Assembly (NCBI GenBank): GCA_007128865.1
Contig: SKWP01000349.1
Coordinates: 1-18,292, forward strand
DNA length: 18,292 nt
DNA from: Paracoccaceae bacterium
GTDB lineage: Bacteria > Pseudomonadota > Alphaproteobacteria > Rhodobacterales > Rhodobacteraceae
Direction of reading: 5' to 3'
Shown here piece after piece: positions 7,529 through 15,754 of the stretch (position 1 is its first letter; each line of letters begins with the position of its first letter). The position numbers and the translations under genes are program-made. The notes beneath the pieces were generated by a model. It made no database searches and had not been told where the DNA came from. It saw nothing but the letters and a program-made list of their open reading frames with translations.

Positions 7529-8731
7529 ATGGACATGACCTTTTCCGCCGAATACGAGGCGCTGCGTTCGGAGATCCACGCATTTCTTGGCGACAACGCG
7601 GAGCTTGTGGCCGAGCTATCGGATCAGTCCCGGACTAGCGGCCTGCAATACGTGCCCCGGTTCCCCGAGTTCGCGGCGCTTGCGGTCGCAGCGGGGTATT
7701 ACGGCCGCAACATGCCCCGTCGCTATGGGGGTGCCGAACGACCCTATGATGCCATCGCCGCGCTGATCATCCGCGAGGAGTTCGGACAAGCGGGACTGCC
7801 TGACGCGCTGCCGGGGATGGGACCGCGGCTGCTGGCCCCCACGCTTCTGGCGCACGGCAACGACTGGCAGAAGGAGGTCTTTCTGCCGCCCACGATGGCC
7901 ATGAAGCTGCACTGGTGTCAGGGCTACAGCGAACCCGAGGCCGGCAGCGATCTGGCGTCCCTGTGCACGCGGGCCGAGCTGGACGGCGACGAATGGGTCA
8001 TCAACGGCCAGAAGGTCTGGACCACCGGCGCGCAGCACGCGGACTACATGTTCTGCCTGTGCCGGACCGAGCCGGGGGCACTCAGGCACGAAGGCATTTC
8101 GTACATCATCATCGACATGAAGCAGCCGGGCGTCGAGGTGCGGCCGCTGCGCCAGTTGACCGGGGATAGCGAGTTCAACGAGGTCTTCCTGACCGACGCG
8201 CGGGCGCCGCTTGCACACCTTGTCGGGCAGCGCGGCGCCGGCTGGAAGGTTGCCATGACGACGCTGGGCCACGAACGCGCCAGCATGGGGGCCGGGGACG
8301 GAACCTATGGCCGGCAGGTCGAAGCGCTGTGGACGCGCGCCTGCACGCCAGATGCAGACGGGCTGCGGGCCATCGACGATGCCGGCGTCGCCCGAGATCT
8401 TTGCCAGCTGGAAGCCCGTGCGGCCGCGAACCAATTCACGCAGTACAGGATCCTGTCACAGGCCGCAGCTGGTCAAGGCACCCGCACCGTCTCGATCATG
8501 TCCAAGCTGGTCGGCTCCGAGATCTTTCAGGACATTGCACGCTGCCACGCCCAGATGGCAGCGACCGATCTGCTGGAAACGCCGGCCGGCTTCCGCCTCG
8601 GCAGTGTCCCCGGAAACCCCGCGGCTTGGAACGCACTCTATCTGCGGTCGCTCGGCTATGCGATTGCCGGCGGCACGTCCAACATCCAGCGTCGCCTGGT
8701 CGCGGAACGCGGCCTGGGCCTTCCCCGCTGA
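7529..8731 (+). CDS. Acyl-CoA dehydrogenase, large (catalytic) subunit of a heteromeric pair
   Basis: A 400-residue acyl-CoA dehydrogenase of the FadE/PimC-like type. The flavin-domain motifs are GYSEPEAGSDLASL (132-145) and WVINGQKVWTTGAQHADYMFCLCRT (156-180). The C-terminal position where simple family members carry the catalytic Glu (YEGT) reads AGGTSNIQ, so that Glu is absent. Instead Glu 249 in LGHERASM lies on the helix used as catalytic base by isovaleryl- and long-chain-type enzymes, so the subunit should be catalytic. The start at 7529 follows a GAAAGGA ribosome-binding site and begins 4 bases after the DppF-type stop. An ATG two codons later is also possible. The adjacent small dehydrogenase is its probable partner, as in PimC/PimD and the actinobacterial sterol side-chain dehydrogenases. 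Confidence 0.93.
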   Translation: MDMTFSAEYEALRSEIHAFLGDNAELVAELSDQSRTSGLQYVPRFPEFAALAVAAGYYGRNMPRRYGGAERPYDAIAALIIREEFGQAGLPDALPGMGPRLLAPTLLAHGNDWQKEVFLPPTMAMKLHWCQGYSEPEAGSDLASLCTRAELDGDEWVINGQKVWTTGAQHADYMFCLCRTEPGALRHEGISYIIIDMKQPGVEVRPLRQLTGDSEFNEVFLTDARAPLAHLVGQRGAGWKVAMTTLGHERASMGAGDGTYGRQVEALWTRACTPDADGLRAIDDAGVARDLCQLEARAAANQFTQYRILSQAAAGQGTRTVSIMSKLVGSEIFQDIARCHAQMAATDLLETPAGFRLGSVPGNPAAWNALYLRSLGYAIAGGTSNIQRRLVAERGLGLPR

Positions 8732-8749
8732 CCGGAAGGAGCCGGCACC

Positions 8750-9799
8750 ATGAAATTCGACCTGTCCGACGAACAGAAGCAGATGGCTGAGACGCTGGAC
8801 CGCTATTTCGCTGCGGTCTGGGATAGCCAGCGCCTGCACGCCCATCTCGCCGGCGGCGGAGTCCTTGACCGGGCCGGCTGGCGCAAGATGAGCGAGCTTG
8901 GCCTGTTCTACATGGTGTCCGAGCCGACGCAGCCTGGCGATCCGCTTGCGCTGGACGCGGCAGTCTGTGCCGAACAGGTCGGGCGCCATGCGGTGCCCGG
9001 ACCGGTCGTGCCGCAGATGCTGGCAATGGCAGCCATCGGCCGGCTGCAGTCTGCAGGGCATCGTGACACATGGCTTGCGGCGCTGGGCAGTGGTGATGCC
9101 GTGGCCAGTTTCGCTTTCGGCAAGGCGGGCGCGCCGGTCCTGGCCCCTTGTGCCCGAGATGCCGATCTGTTGGTGATCGTTGATCTGGCCGACGGGCATA
9201 TATGGGTGCACGACTTGAAGCGCGATGGTGTCGCCTTCGGCGCAGACCGCAACCTTGACCTGACTCGCCGCGCCAGTGTTGTCGCGCCAGCCGACCCCCC
9301 GCTCCATGCTGAGCATGTGCCCGGCCTTCGCGGCTGGTTGCGCGACCTTTCGCGTGTTCTGGTGGCCGCGGATGCCTTCGGAGGGGCCAGCCGCTGCGTG
9401 GAGATGGCTACTGACTACGCCTCCAGCCGGCAGCAGTTCGGCCAGCCCATCGGCCGCTTCCAGGGGTTGAAGTTCCAGATTGCCGACATGGCAGTGGAGG
9501 TCGAGCCATGGCGCGCCCTGTGGTGGTATGCGGCGCATGCCATCGACGTCGGCCGCCCCGATGCATCGCGCATGGCCTGCCTTGCAAAGGCCGTCATCAC
9601 AGAAAGCTATGCCAGCGTTGGCCGCCGTACCGTCGAGGTGTTCGGCGGTATCGGCTTTACCTGGGACGCGGATGTCCACATCTTCCTGAAACGGGCCATG
9701 TTCGACCTCGTCTGGCCCCAGACTGCGCATGCTCTCTACGCCGAGGCGGCAGAGGAGCGGGCCTTGGCCGGCATTCCGGTTGCGGGGCAAACGGCATGA
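8750..9799 (+). CDS. Acyl-CoA dehydrogenase-like small subunit of the heteromeric pair
   Basis: A 349-residue acyl-CoA dehydrogenase-fold protein, shorter and more divergent than its neighbour. The N-terminal helical domain (MKFDLSDEQKQMAETLDRYF) and the C-terminal segments SSRQQFGQPIGRFQGLKFQIADM and EVFGGIGFTWDADVHIFLKRAM are clear. The GGIGFTWDADVHIFLKRA version is characteristic of partner subunits. I see no catalytic Glu at either usual position, and the middle domain lacks the GY-SEP-AGSD flavin motif, so it probably completes an alpha2beta2 enzyme and is not active alone. It follows the large subunit by 18 bases with a GGAAGGA ribosome-binding site, and its stop overlaps the synthetase start (ATGA at 9796-9799). 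Confidence 0.91.
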   Translation: MKFDLSDEQKQMAETLDRYFAAVWDSQRLHAHLAGGGVLDRAGWRKMSELGLFYMVSEPTQPGDPLALDAAVCAEQVGRHAVPGPVVPQMLAMAAIGRLQSAGHRDTWLAALGSGDAVASFAFGKAGAPVLAPCARDADLLVIVDLADGHIWVHDLKRDGVAFGADRNLDLTRRASVVAPADPPLHAEHVPGLRGWLRDLSRVLVAADAFGGASRCVEMATDYASSRQQFGQPIGRFQGLKFQIADMAVEVEPWRALWWYAAHAIDVGRPDASRMACLAKAVITESYASVGRRTVEVFGGIGFTWDADVHIFLKRAMFDLVWPQTAHALYAEAAEERALAGIPVAGQTA

Positions 9800-11454
9800 G
9801 CACCCCCGCGATGCCCTGGCACCTCGCCGACATATGGGAGGCCTACGCCAGGCAGATCCCGGACAGCCCGGCGCTGATCCATGGCGACCGCGTCGTGTCC
9901 TGGTCGGAGTTCGACGATCGCGCCGACCGACTGGCCGCCTGGCTGGCCGCGCAAGGCTTCGGCGCCGAGGCGAAGGTTGCGATCCTGTCGCGCAACCGCA
10001 TCGAGTTCATGGAGGTCTATTTTGCCGCCATCAAGATTGGCTCGACGCCATTCGGCGTGAACTATTACTATAGGGAGCGCGAGCTAAGCGAAGTGCTCGA
10101 CTATTCCGAAGCCGAAATCCTGTTCAGCGAGCGAGAGCTGCTGGACGTTGCCCTGAACCTCGCGCCGGACCTCGCGAAATTGCGCCGCATAGTGGCAATC
10201 GACGGCAAAGCGGCCCCGGGGGTTGAGGATTATTCCACCCTTATGCACGGGTCGCGGTTGGCAGCCCCGGTGCGCCGCACCGGCGAAGAAATCCGCATGG
10301 TGCTGACCGGCGGTACGACGGGTAAGCCCAAGGGCGTGCTGTTTCGCATGCGTGACGTTGCCCGAAGCTACATGAAGGGCTGGGTGCGATTGGGCCGACC
10401 AGAGCCTGCAACGGCGGACGAGGCCGTAGAGGCCGGGGTCGCCGCCGTCCGGCAGGGGCGGCCCCACATCAACCTCAACTGCTGCCCGCAGATGCACGGC
10501 CATGGCATCGCGACGGGAACCTGCATGGCGTTGGCGATGGGCGGCACGGTGATTACAGTGGACCGGCGCCGGTTTGATCCCGCCCGCGTGTGGGAACTGA
10601 TCGAGGCACGCCGCGCGACGCAACTTGTATTTGCCGGCGACGCCTTCGCCGTGCCGCTGGCCAATGCACTTGACGCATCCCCCGACCGCGACCTGCGCAG
10701 CCTGAAAAGCATCAACTCTACCGGGGCTCACTGGTCGCGCTGGACCAAGGAGGTCTTCCTTCGTCACCTCGACGTCGTGCTTTGGGACGGGCTTGCCGCG
10801 ACCGAGGCCGGGATGGGCGTGATGCGCTCGCATCGTGGAGAACTTGCCATGGTCGAGGCGTTCATCCCCAACCCCAACGTCTTCCTGATCGACGAGGATA
10901 TGCGGCGCATCGCCCCCGGCAGCGACCGCATCGGCAAGATCGTAGTGCAGACGCCCAGCCCCTTTGCCTATTTCCGCGACCCGGTGAAATCGGCCGAGAC
11001 CTTCCTGACCATCGACGGCAAGCCCCACAGCGCCCCCGGCGACTTTGGTCGCTATCGCCCGGACGGGATGATCGCGTTTCTTGGTCGAGGCGGCACAGTC
11101 GTCAACAGTGGCGGCGAAAAGGTCCATGTTGACGAGGTCGAGCGTGTGATCCGCGAGATCGACGGCGTCCACAACTCTGCCGTAGTGGGCGCCCCCGATC
11201 CGGTCTTCGGCGAGGTCGTCGCGGCCGTGGTCGAACTGCGTCAGGGCGCCAATGTGACGCCCGAAACGGTCATCCAGCACGTCCGCACCCAGTTGGCCGG
11301 TTTCAAGGTGCCACGTCACGTCCTGTTCCTCGATGCCGTCCCCGTGCAGGTCAACGGCAAGACCGACTACCGCAGCACGCGCGCCCTGGTTCACCGAATT
11401 CTCGGCGAGGCGGACGAGCAGACCGCCCCGGCGGCCGGTGACGAGGGCCAATAG
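9796..11454 (+). CDS. Acyl-CoA synthetase (AMP-forming, ANL superfamily)
   Basis: A 552-residue AMP-forming ligase that activates a carboxylic acid to its CoA thioester with ATP, the entry step of the pathway. The P-loop MVLTGGTTGKPKGV lies at residues 168-181. The hinge and CoA-domain motifs follow (GDFGRYRPDGMIAFLGR and NSGGEKVHVDEVERVI), and the catalytic Lys is K522 in VNGKTDYR. The usual A5-type acyl-pocket motif is unorthodox (WDGLAATEAGMGVM), which gives no clear chain-length hint. The start codon at 9796 overlaps the preceding stop. Being next to the dehydrogenase pair suggests that its product is their substrate. A PimA-like dicarboxylate ligase is one possibility; aromatic, terpenoid or branched acids are others. 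Confidence 0.93.
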   Translation: MSTPAMPWHLADIWEAYARQIPDSPALIHGDRVVSWSEFDDRADRLAAWLAAQGFGAEAKVAILSRNRIEFMEVYFAAIKIGSTPFGVNYYYRERELSEVLDYSEAEILFSERELLDVALNLAPDLAKLRRIVAIDGKAAPGVEDYSTLMHGSRLAAPVRRTGEEIRMVLTGGTTGKPKGVLFRMRDVARSYMKGWVRLGRPEPATADEAVEAGVAAVRQGRPHINLNCCPQMHGHGIATGTCMALAMGGTVITVDRRRFDPARVWELIEARRATQLVFAGDAFAVPLANALDASPDRDLRSLKSINSTGAHWSRWTKEVFLRHLDVVLWDGLAATEAGMGVMRSHRGELAMVEAFIPNPNVFLIDEDMRRIAPGSDRIGKIVVQTPSPFAYFRDPVKSAETFLTIDGKPHSAPGDFGRYRPDGMIAFLGRGGTVVNSGGEKVHVDEVERVIREIDGVHNSAVVGAPDPVFGEVVAAVVELRQGANVTPETVIQHVRTQLAGFKVPRHVLFLDAVPVQVNGKTDYRSTRALVHRILGEADEQTAPAAGDEGQ

Positions 11455-11486
11455 GCGGAGGGGACACGCATGAGGGAGACAGGCGC

Positions 11487-12350
11487 ATGACTTACGAACA
11501 CATCCTCGTCGAAACGGGCGACGGGGTCGGCATGATCACGATGAACCGTCCCGAAACCCTCAACGCGATGATCCAGGACATGAGTCGCGAGGTGCGGCTG
11601 GCTATGGAGGATCTCGACGGCCGTGACGATGTTCGCGCGATCATCCTGACCGGTGCAGGCAAGGCCTTCAGCGCCGGTGCGTCGTTGTCCAAGGACGGCA
11701 AGAACTTTTCCCGCTGGGCCGACCGTCCTGCGGGTCCGCCCGAAGGGGGCATCCTGCCTTGGGAGGTGCGCAAGCCGGTCATCGCGGCGATCAACGGCCA
11801 CGCGGCGGGGATGGGAGCAACATGGGCCGTGATGTGTGACATCCGCATCATGTCGGAGGAAGCCAAGCTGGTGTTCCCGTTCGTGCGCCGGGGTGTGACG
11901 CCCGAACTGTGGTCGACTGCCCTTCTGCCCCGGCTTGTCGGACTGGCACGGGCAATGGAACTGCTGTTGACCGGTCGTCCGATCATGGGGCAGGAAGCTG
12001 CCGCCATCGGGCTGGTCAACCGTGCCGTGCCGCGCGAACAGGTTCTGGCCGAGGCGCTGCGGATGGCGCGGGACATCGCCGCCAATGCCGCGCCCAACTC
12101 TGCCGAACTGGCAAAGGCGATGATCCTCGAGCATCTGGGCGTGGACATGCATCAGGTCTGGCTGCGCGAACACCACGCGCTGCGCTGGTCGGGCCAGCAC
12201 CCGGATTCGGCGGAAGGCGTGCAGGCCTTCCTGGAACGTCGCAGCCCCCGCTGGCAGGGCGGGCTGACCCGCGAGACGGCCAAGGAACTCGTGCCGGTCG
12301 CCAACCGCCGCCTTGTCCGCGCGCCAGTGGACACGGGCAGGGGCGACTAG
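11487..12350 (+). CDS. Enoyl-CoA hydratase/isomerase (monofunctional crotonase)
   Basis: A 287-residue crotonase-fold protein. The first oxyanion-hole element reads AFSAGASL (60-67; the usual Asp of AGADL is Ser) and the second is INGHAAGMGAT (102-112). Glu 140 in RRGVTPELWSTALLPRLVG is the probable acid/base. This segment resembles the hydratase/isomerase subgroup with PE in that position; the classical PGAGGTQRL is not present. It may hydrate a particular branched or unsaturated intermediate that the fused enzyme downstream cannot take, or act as an isomerase. The start at 11487 is preceded by GAGGGAGAC. A six-codon ORF (11470-11490), with its own GGAGGGG site, ends in the same ATGA and may couple translation. 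Confidence 0.92.
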   Translation: MTYEHILVETGDGVGMITMNRPETLNAMIQDMSREVRLAMEDLDGRDDVRAIILTGAGKAFSAGASLSKDGKNFSRWADRPAGPPEGGILPWEVRKPVIAAINGHAAGMGATWAVMCDIRIMSEEAKLVFPFVRRGVTPELWSTALLPRLVGLARAMELLLTGRPIMGQEAAAIGLVNRAVPREQVLAEALRMARDIAANAAPNSAELAKAMILEHLGVDMHQVWLREHHALRWSGQHPDSAEGVQAFLERRSPRWQGGLTRETAKELVPVANRRLVRAPVDTGRGD

Positions 12351-12424
12351 CCGCGCATGGCCGTGTTTGCCACAGCCACGAAGGCCCGCAGGACAGGGCG
12401 CACCGGGCGGAAAGGGGCGGTCCG

Positions 12425-14503
12425 ATGCGCGACTTGCTGAGGGTCGAGCGGATCGACGGCATCCTGCTGGTGGGCATCGACAACCCGCCGGTCAACGCGC
12501 TGAGCCAGCCGTTGCGCGCGGCGTTGCTGGAGGCCATCAACGACCTGTCGGACGACGTGCGGGCCATCGCGATGTATGGCTGTGGCGCGGGCTTCATCGC
12601 TGGCGCGGACATTTCGGAATTCGCCGCCGCCCCGAAACCGCCCGCGCTGCCTGATGTCTGCAAGGCTATCGAGGCGGCGGCGGTGCCGGTCGTAGCGGTG
12701 CTGCACGGGGCGACGCTGGGCGGCGGGCTGGAAGTCGCGCTGTCAACGCACCTGCGCGCCGCGCTGCCCGGTGCGCAGCTTGGCCTGCCCGAGATCAGGC
12801 TGGGCCTCATTCCCGGCTCCGGCGGAACACAGCGGCTGCCGCGGCTGATCGGCATGGCTGCTGCCCTTGACCTTATCCTTGGCGGCCGGCCCATCGGCCC
12901 AGGCGAGGCGCTGCAGCTTGGCCTGATCGACCGGGTGCTGGACGATGCCGCACCGCGCGTGGCGGCGTTGGGCCTTGCACGCCAGGTTCTTGAAAAGTGG
13001 ATCGCCCCGCGCTGCGCAAGCGCGCTGACGGTGCCTGAGGACAGCGCCGCCCTTGCGGCGGCGCGCACGCGTGCGGCCCAGGGGCGGCGGCCCGCCCCCC
13101 ATGCGGCCATCGAGGCGGTCGCGGCCAGTGCAGGGGACTTCGACGCGGGGCTTGCCTTGGAGCGGCGACTTTTTCACGATCTGCGCGCCACTGATGCCCA
13201 TGCCGGTCTGCGCCACGCCTTTCAGGTGGAGCGTCTGGTGCGTCACATTCCCGAGGCCCGGCTGACCCCGCGCCCAGTCGCCGCGGTCGGGGTCGTCGGC
13301 GGTGGGACGATGGGTGCCGGGATCGCTGCCGCCTTCCTGCTGGCGGATCTTCCGGTCACACTGATCGAGCGTGACAGCGCCGCCGCCGAACGCGCCCGCG
13401 CCACCATCCGGACGGTGTTGGACGGCGCGCTGAAGCGCGGGCGCATCACGGCAGACCGGCACACCGCGCTGCTCACCGGGGCGCTGCAGCTTGCGACCGA
13501 CACCGCCGTCCTAGCCAAAGCCGACCTCGTGATCGAGGCGGTGTTCGAGGACATGGCCATCAAGTGCGCCGTGTTCAGCGACCTTGGCCGCATCTGCAAG
13601 CCCGGCGCGATCCTTGCGACCAACACCTCATTTCTGGACATTGATAGCATCGCCGAGGCCAGCACCCGGCTCGAAGCCGTGATCGGCCTGCATTTCTTTT
13701 CGCCCGCCCATATCATGCGGTTGGTAGAGGTCATTCCCGGTCGGCACACGGCACCCGACCTTGTCGCCACAGGCTTTGCCCTGGCGAAACGGCTGGGCAA
13801 GGTCGCGGTCCGAGGCGGCAATTGCGACGGGTTCATCGGCAACCGGATGCTGTCGCATTACCGCAAGGTCGCCGACTACCTGCTGATCGACGGCGCCAGC
13901 GTGACGCAGATCGACACCGCGCTGGAGCGGTTCGGCTTTGCCATGGGACCGTTCGCGGTGGCCGATCTGGCCGGTCTCGACATCGGTTGGGCCACGCGAA
14001 AGCGGCGCGCCCCCACGCGTCCGCCCGAAGAACGCTATGTCGCCGTCGCCGACCGGCTGTGCGAGAATGGCTGGTTCGGGCGCAAGACCGGGATGGGATA
14101 TTACGATTACTCCGGTCCCGAGCGGCGGGAGAACCCGCAGCTTGCCGCCCTTGTCGCGGCCGAGCGCGCGGACGCGGCGCCGCCCTTGCGGGATTTTTCA
14201 GATCAGGAAATCTGCGACCGCTATCTTGCCGCGATGATCTGCGAGGGCGCGCGCGTCGTGGCCGATGGCACCGCCCTGCGCCCGGCCGATATCGATGCCG
14301 CCCTTCTGTTCGGCTATGGCTTTCCAAGGGAACAGGGCGGTCCGATGCACTATGCCGACCGCATCGGGCTGGACCGGATCGCCAACCGAGTGCGCACCCT
14401 GTCCAGCGAAGCCCCGCATTTCTGGCGGATGCCCCCGCTGCTTGAACGGCTGGCGGAAACCGGCGGGCGGTTCGCCGATCTCAACCAAAACAAACCGCAA
14501 TGA
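12425..14503 (+). CDS. Fused enoyl-CoA hydratase / 3-hydroxyacyl-CoA dehydrogenase (FadJ/FadB alpha-subunit type)
   Basis: A 692-residue bifunctional enzyme for hydration of enoyl-CoA and NAD-dependent oxidation of the 3-hydroxyacyl-CoA. The N-terminal crotonase domain has IAGADISEF (58-66) and both acid/base glutamates expected for this class: E103 in GGGLEVAL and E123 in GLPEIRLGLIPGSGGTQRL. The dehydrogenase domain starts near residue 285 with the nucleotide-binding VGVVGGGTMGAGIAAAF; its catalytic His is H423 in IGLHFFSPAHIMRLVEV, followed by GNCDGFIGNRML. The C-terminal half ends in the usual helical domains. Length and order match FadJ and the PimF-type enzyme. The ATG at 12425 follows GGAAAGGGGCGG. 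It lies 74 bases after the crotonase stop. Confidence 0.95.
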   Translation: MRDLLRVERIDGILLVGIDNPPVNALSQPLRAALLEAINDLSDDVRAIAMYGCGAGFIAGADISEFAAAPKPPALPDVCKAIEAAAVPVVAVLHGATLGGGLEVALSTHLRAALPGAQLGLPEIRLGLIPGSGGTQRLPRLIGMAAALDLILGGRPIGPGEALQLGLIDRVLDDAAPRVAALGLARQVLEKWIAPRCASALTVPEDSAALAAARTRAAQGRRPAPHAAIEAVAASAGDFDAGLALERRLFHDLRATDAHAGLRHAFQVERLVRHIPEARLTPRPVAAVGVVGGGTMGAGIAAAFLLADLPVTLIERDSAAAERARATIRTVLDGALKRGRITADRHTALLTGALQLATDTAVLAKADLVIEAVFEDMAIKCAVFSDLGRICKPGAILATNTSFLDIDSIAEASTRLEAVIGLHFFSPAHIMRLVEVIPGRHTAPDLVATGFALAKRLGKVAVRGGNCDGFIGNRMLSHYRKVADYLLIDGASVTQIDTALERFGFAMGPFAVADLAGLDIGWATRKRRAPTRPPEERYVAVADRLCENGWFGRKTGMGYYDYSGPERRENPQLAALVAAERADAAPPLRDFSDQEICDRYLAAMICEGARVVADGTALRPADIDAALLFGYGFPREQGGPMHYADRIGLDRIANRVRTLSSEAPHFWRMPPLLERLAETGGRFADLNQNKPQ

Positions 14504-14523
14504 CGCCTGCGCCGCGGACCATC

Positions 14524-14540
14524 TCCCGCGCCTGGCGGGA
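14524..14540 (+). promoter_or_regulatory. Small hairpin in front of the thiolase ribosome-binding site
   Basis: TCCCGC (14524-14529) and GCGGGA (14535-14540) form a 6-bp perfect stem with a 5-base loop in the 48-base gap between the bifunctional enzyme and the thiolase. The stem ends next to CGGAGG, the likely ribosome-binding site for the start at 14552. It could modulate thiolase translation or be chance in GC-rich DNA. Confidence 0.25.
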
Positions 14541-14551
14541 CGGAGGCAGCG

Positions 14552-15754
14552 ATGGATGACGCCGTGATCGTGGCCGTTGCGCGCACCGGGATCGCCAAGG
14601 CCTATCGCGGGTCGTTCAACGACACGCAGGCGCAGACGCTGGCCGGTTTCGTGGTGCAACAGGCGGTCGCGCGCAGCGGGCTTGACCCGGCGCGCATCGC
14701 CGATGTGGTGCTGGGCGCAGCGCTTCAGCAGGGAACTGCGGGCTTCAACATCGCGCGTCAGGCGGCGCTGCGGGCGGGGTTGCCGGCGTCGGTGCCAGGG
14801 ATGAGCGTGGATCGCCAATGCGCCAGCGGACTGATGGCGGTCTCTATCGCCGCCAGCCAGATCATGGTCGAGGGTATGGAGGCGGTGGTGGCCGGTGGCG
14901 TCGATTCCCTTAGCCTTGTTCAGACCGAACACCGAAACCGTCACCGCGCGGTCGACCCCTGGTTGGCCGAACACCGGCCCGACCTCTACATGACCATGAT
15001 TGAAACGGCCGAGCTCGTCGCCGCGCGCTATGGGATCCCGCGTGAGGATCAGGACGCCTTTGCCTTGCTCAGCCAGCAGCGCAGCGCCGCCGGACAGGCT
15101 GCCGGCCATTTTGACGCCGAAATAGAGCCGTTCACGACCAGCATGCTGGTGCAGGACCGAGAAACCGGCGAGGTGACGCGCCGCGCGGTGACGATATCGC
15201 GGGACGAATGCAACCGCCCGGACACCACGGCCACTGGGCTGGCGGCGCTGTCGCCGGTGCTGCGGTCTGGCCAGCGGTTCTCCGAAGGGCGCTGCATCAC
15301 CGCGGGCAACGCCAGCCAGCAATCCGACGGCGCTGCGGCGCTGGTGCTGATGGCGGGCGCGGCCGCAAGGCGCGAGGGGCTGACGCCGTTGGGACGCTAT
15401 TGCGGGACGGCGGTGGCGGGCTGCGCGCCAGACGAGATGGGCATCGGCCCCGTCTACGCGGTGCCCAAGTTGCTGGAGGCGCAGGGACTGAAGGTCGACG
15501 ATATCGGGCTTTGGGAACTGAACGAGGCCTTCGCCGTGCAGGTCCTGCATTGCCAGAGGGCGCTGGGAATCCCTTCCGAGCGCTTGAACGTCAACGGCGG
15601 CGCCATCGCGCTGGGGCACCCCTATGGCATGAGCGGGGCGCGGCTGGTAATGCATGCCCTGATCGAGGGCCGCCGCCGCGGTGTCCGCCATGTGGTCGTG
15701 ACCATGTGCGTGGGCGGCGGCATGGGCGCCGCGGGCCTGTTCGAAGTGCTGTAA
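14552..15754 (+). CDS. Acetyl-CoA acyltransferase (thiolase)
   Basis: A 400-residue thiolase that cleaves 3-ketoacyl-CoA with CoA to release acetyl-CoA, the last step of the cycle. All three catalytic residues are visible: the nucleophile C90 in [14 protein letters not shown]356 in [17 protein letters not shown] and C386 in [24 protein letters not shown] and the final [11 protein letters not shown] are standard thiolase signatures, and the length is normal. The start at 14552 follows CGGAGGCAGCG. It is the last gene of the + strand run. I saw no clear intrinsic terminator after its TAA. Sequence alone does not tell a degradative thiolase from a biosynthetic one, but the neighbouring beta-oxidation enzymes favour degradation. 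Confidence 0.95.
   Translation: MDDAVIVAVARTGIAKAYRGSFNDTQAQTLAGFVVQQAVARSGLDPARIADVVLGAALQQGTAGFNIARQAALRAGLPASVPGMSVDRQCASGLMAVSIAASQIMVEGMEAVVAGGVDSLSLVQTEHRNRHRAVDPWLAEHRPDLYMTMIETAELVAARYGIPREDQDAFALLSQQRSAAGQAAGHFDAEIEPFTTSMLVQDRETGEVTRRAVTISRDECNRPDTTATGLAALSPVLRSGQRFSEGRCITAGNASQQSDGAAALVLMAGAAARREGLTPLGRYCGTAVAGCAPDEMGIGPVYAVPKLLEAQGLKVDDIGLWELNEAFAVQVLHCQRALGIPSERLNVNGGAIALGHPYGMSGARLVMHALIEGRRRGVRHVVVTMCVGGGMGAAGLFEVL

Noticed and set aside
12357..12440. 27-codon ORF between the crotonase and the bifunctional enzyme
   Set aside because: It has no ribosome-binding site, a very basic repetitive translation, and it overlaps the start of a well-supported gene.
12415..14348. Identical 14-base string GGGCGGTCCGATGC at 12415-12428 and 14335-14348
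   Set aside because: One copy is a start-codon region and the other lies inside coding sequence. No further similarity flanks them, so coincidence is the simplest explanation.
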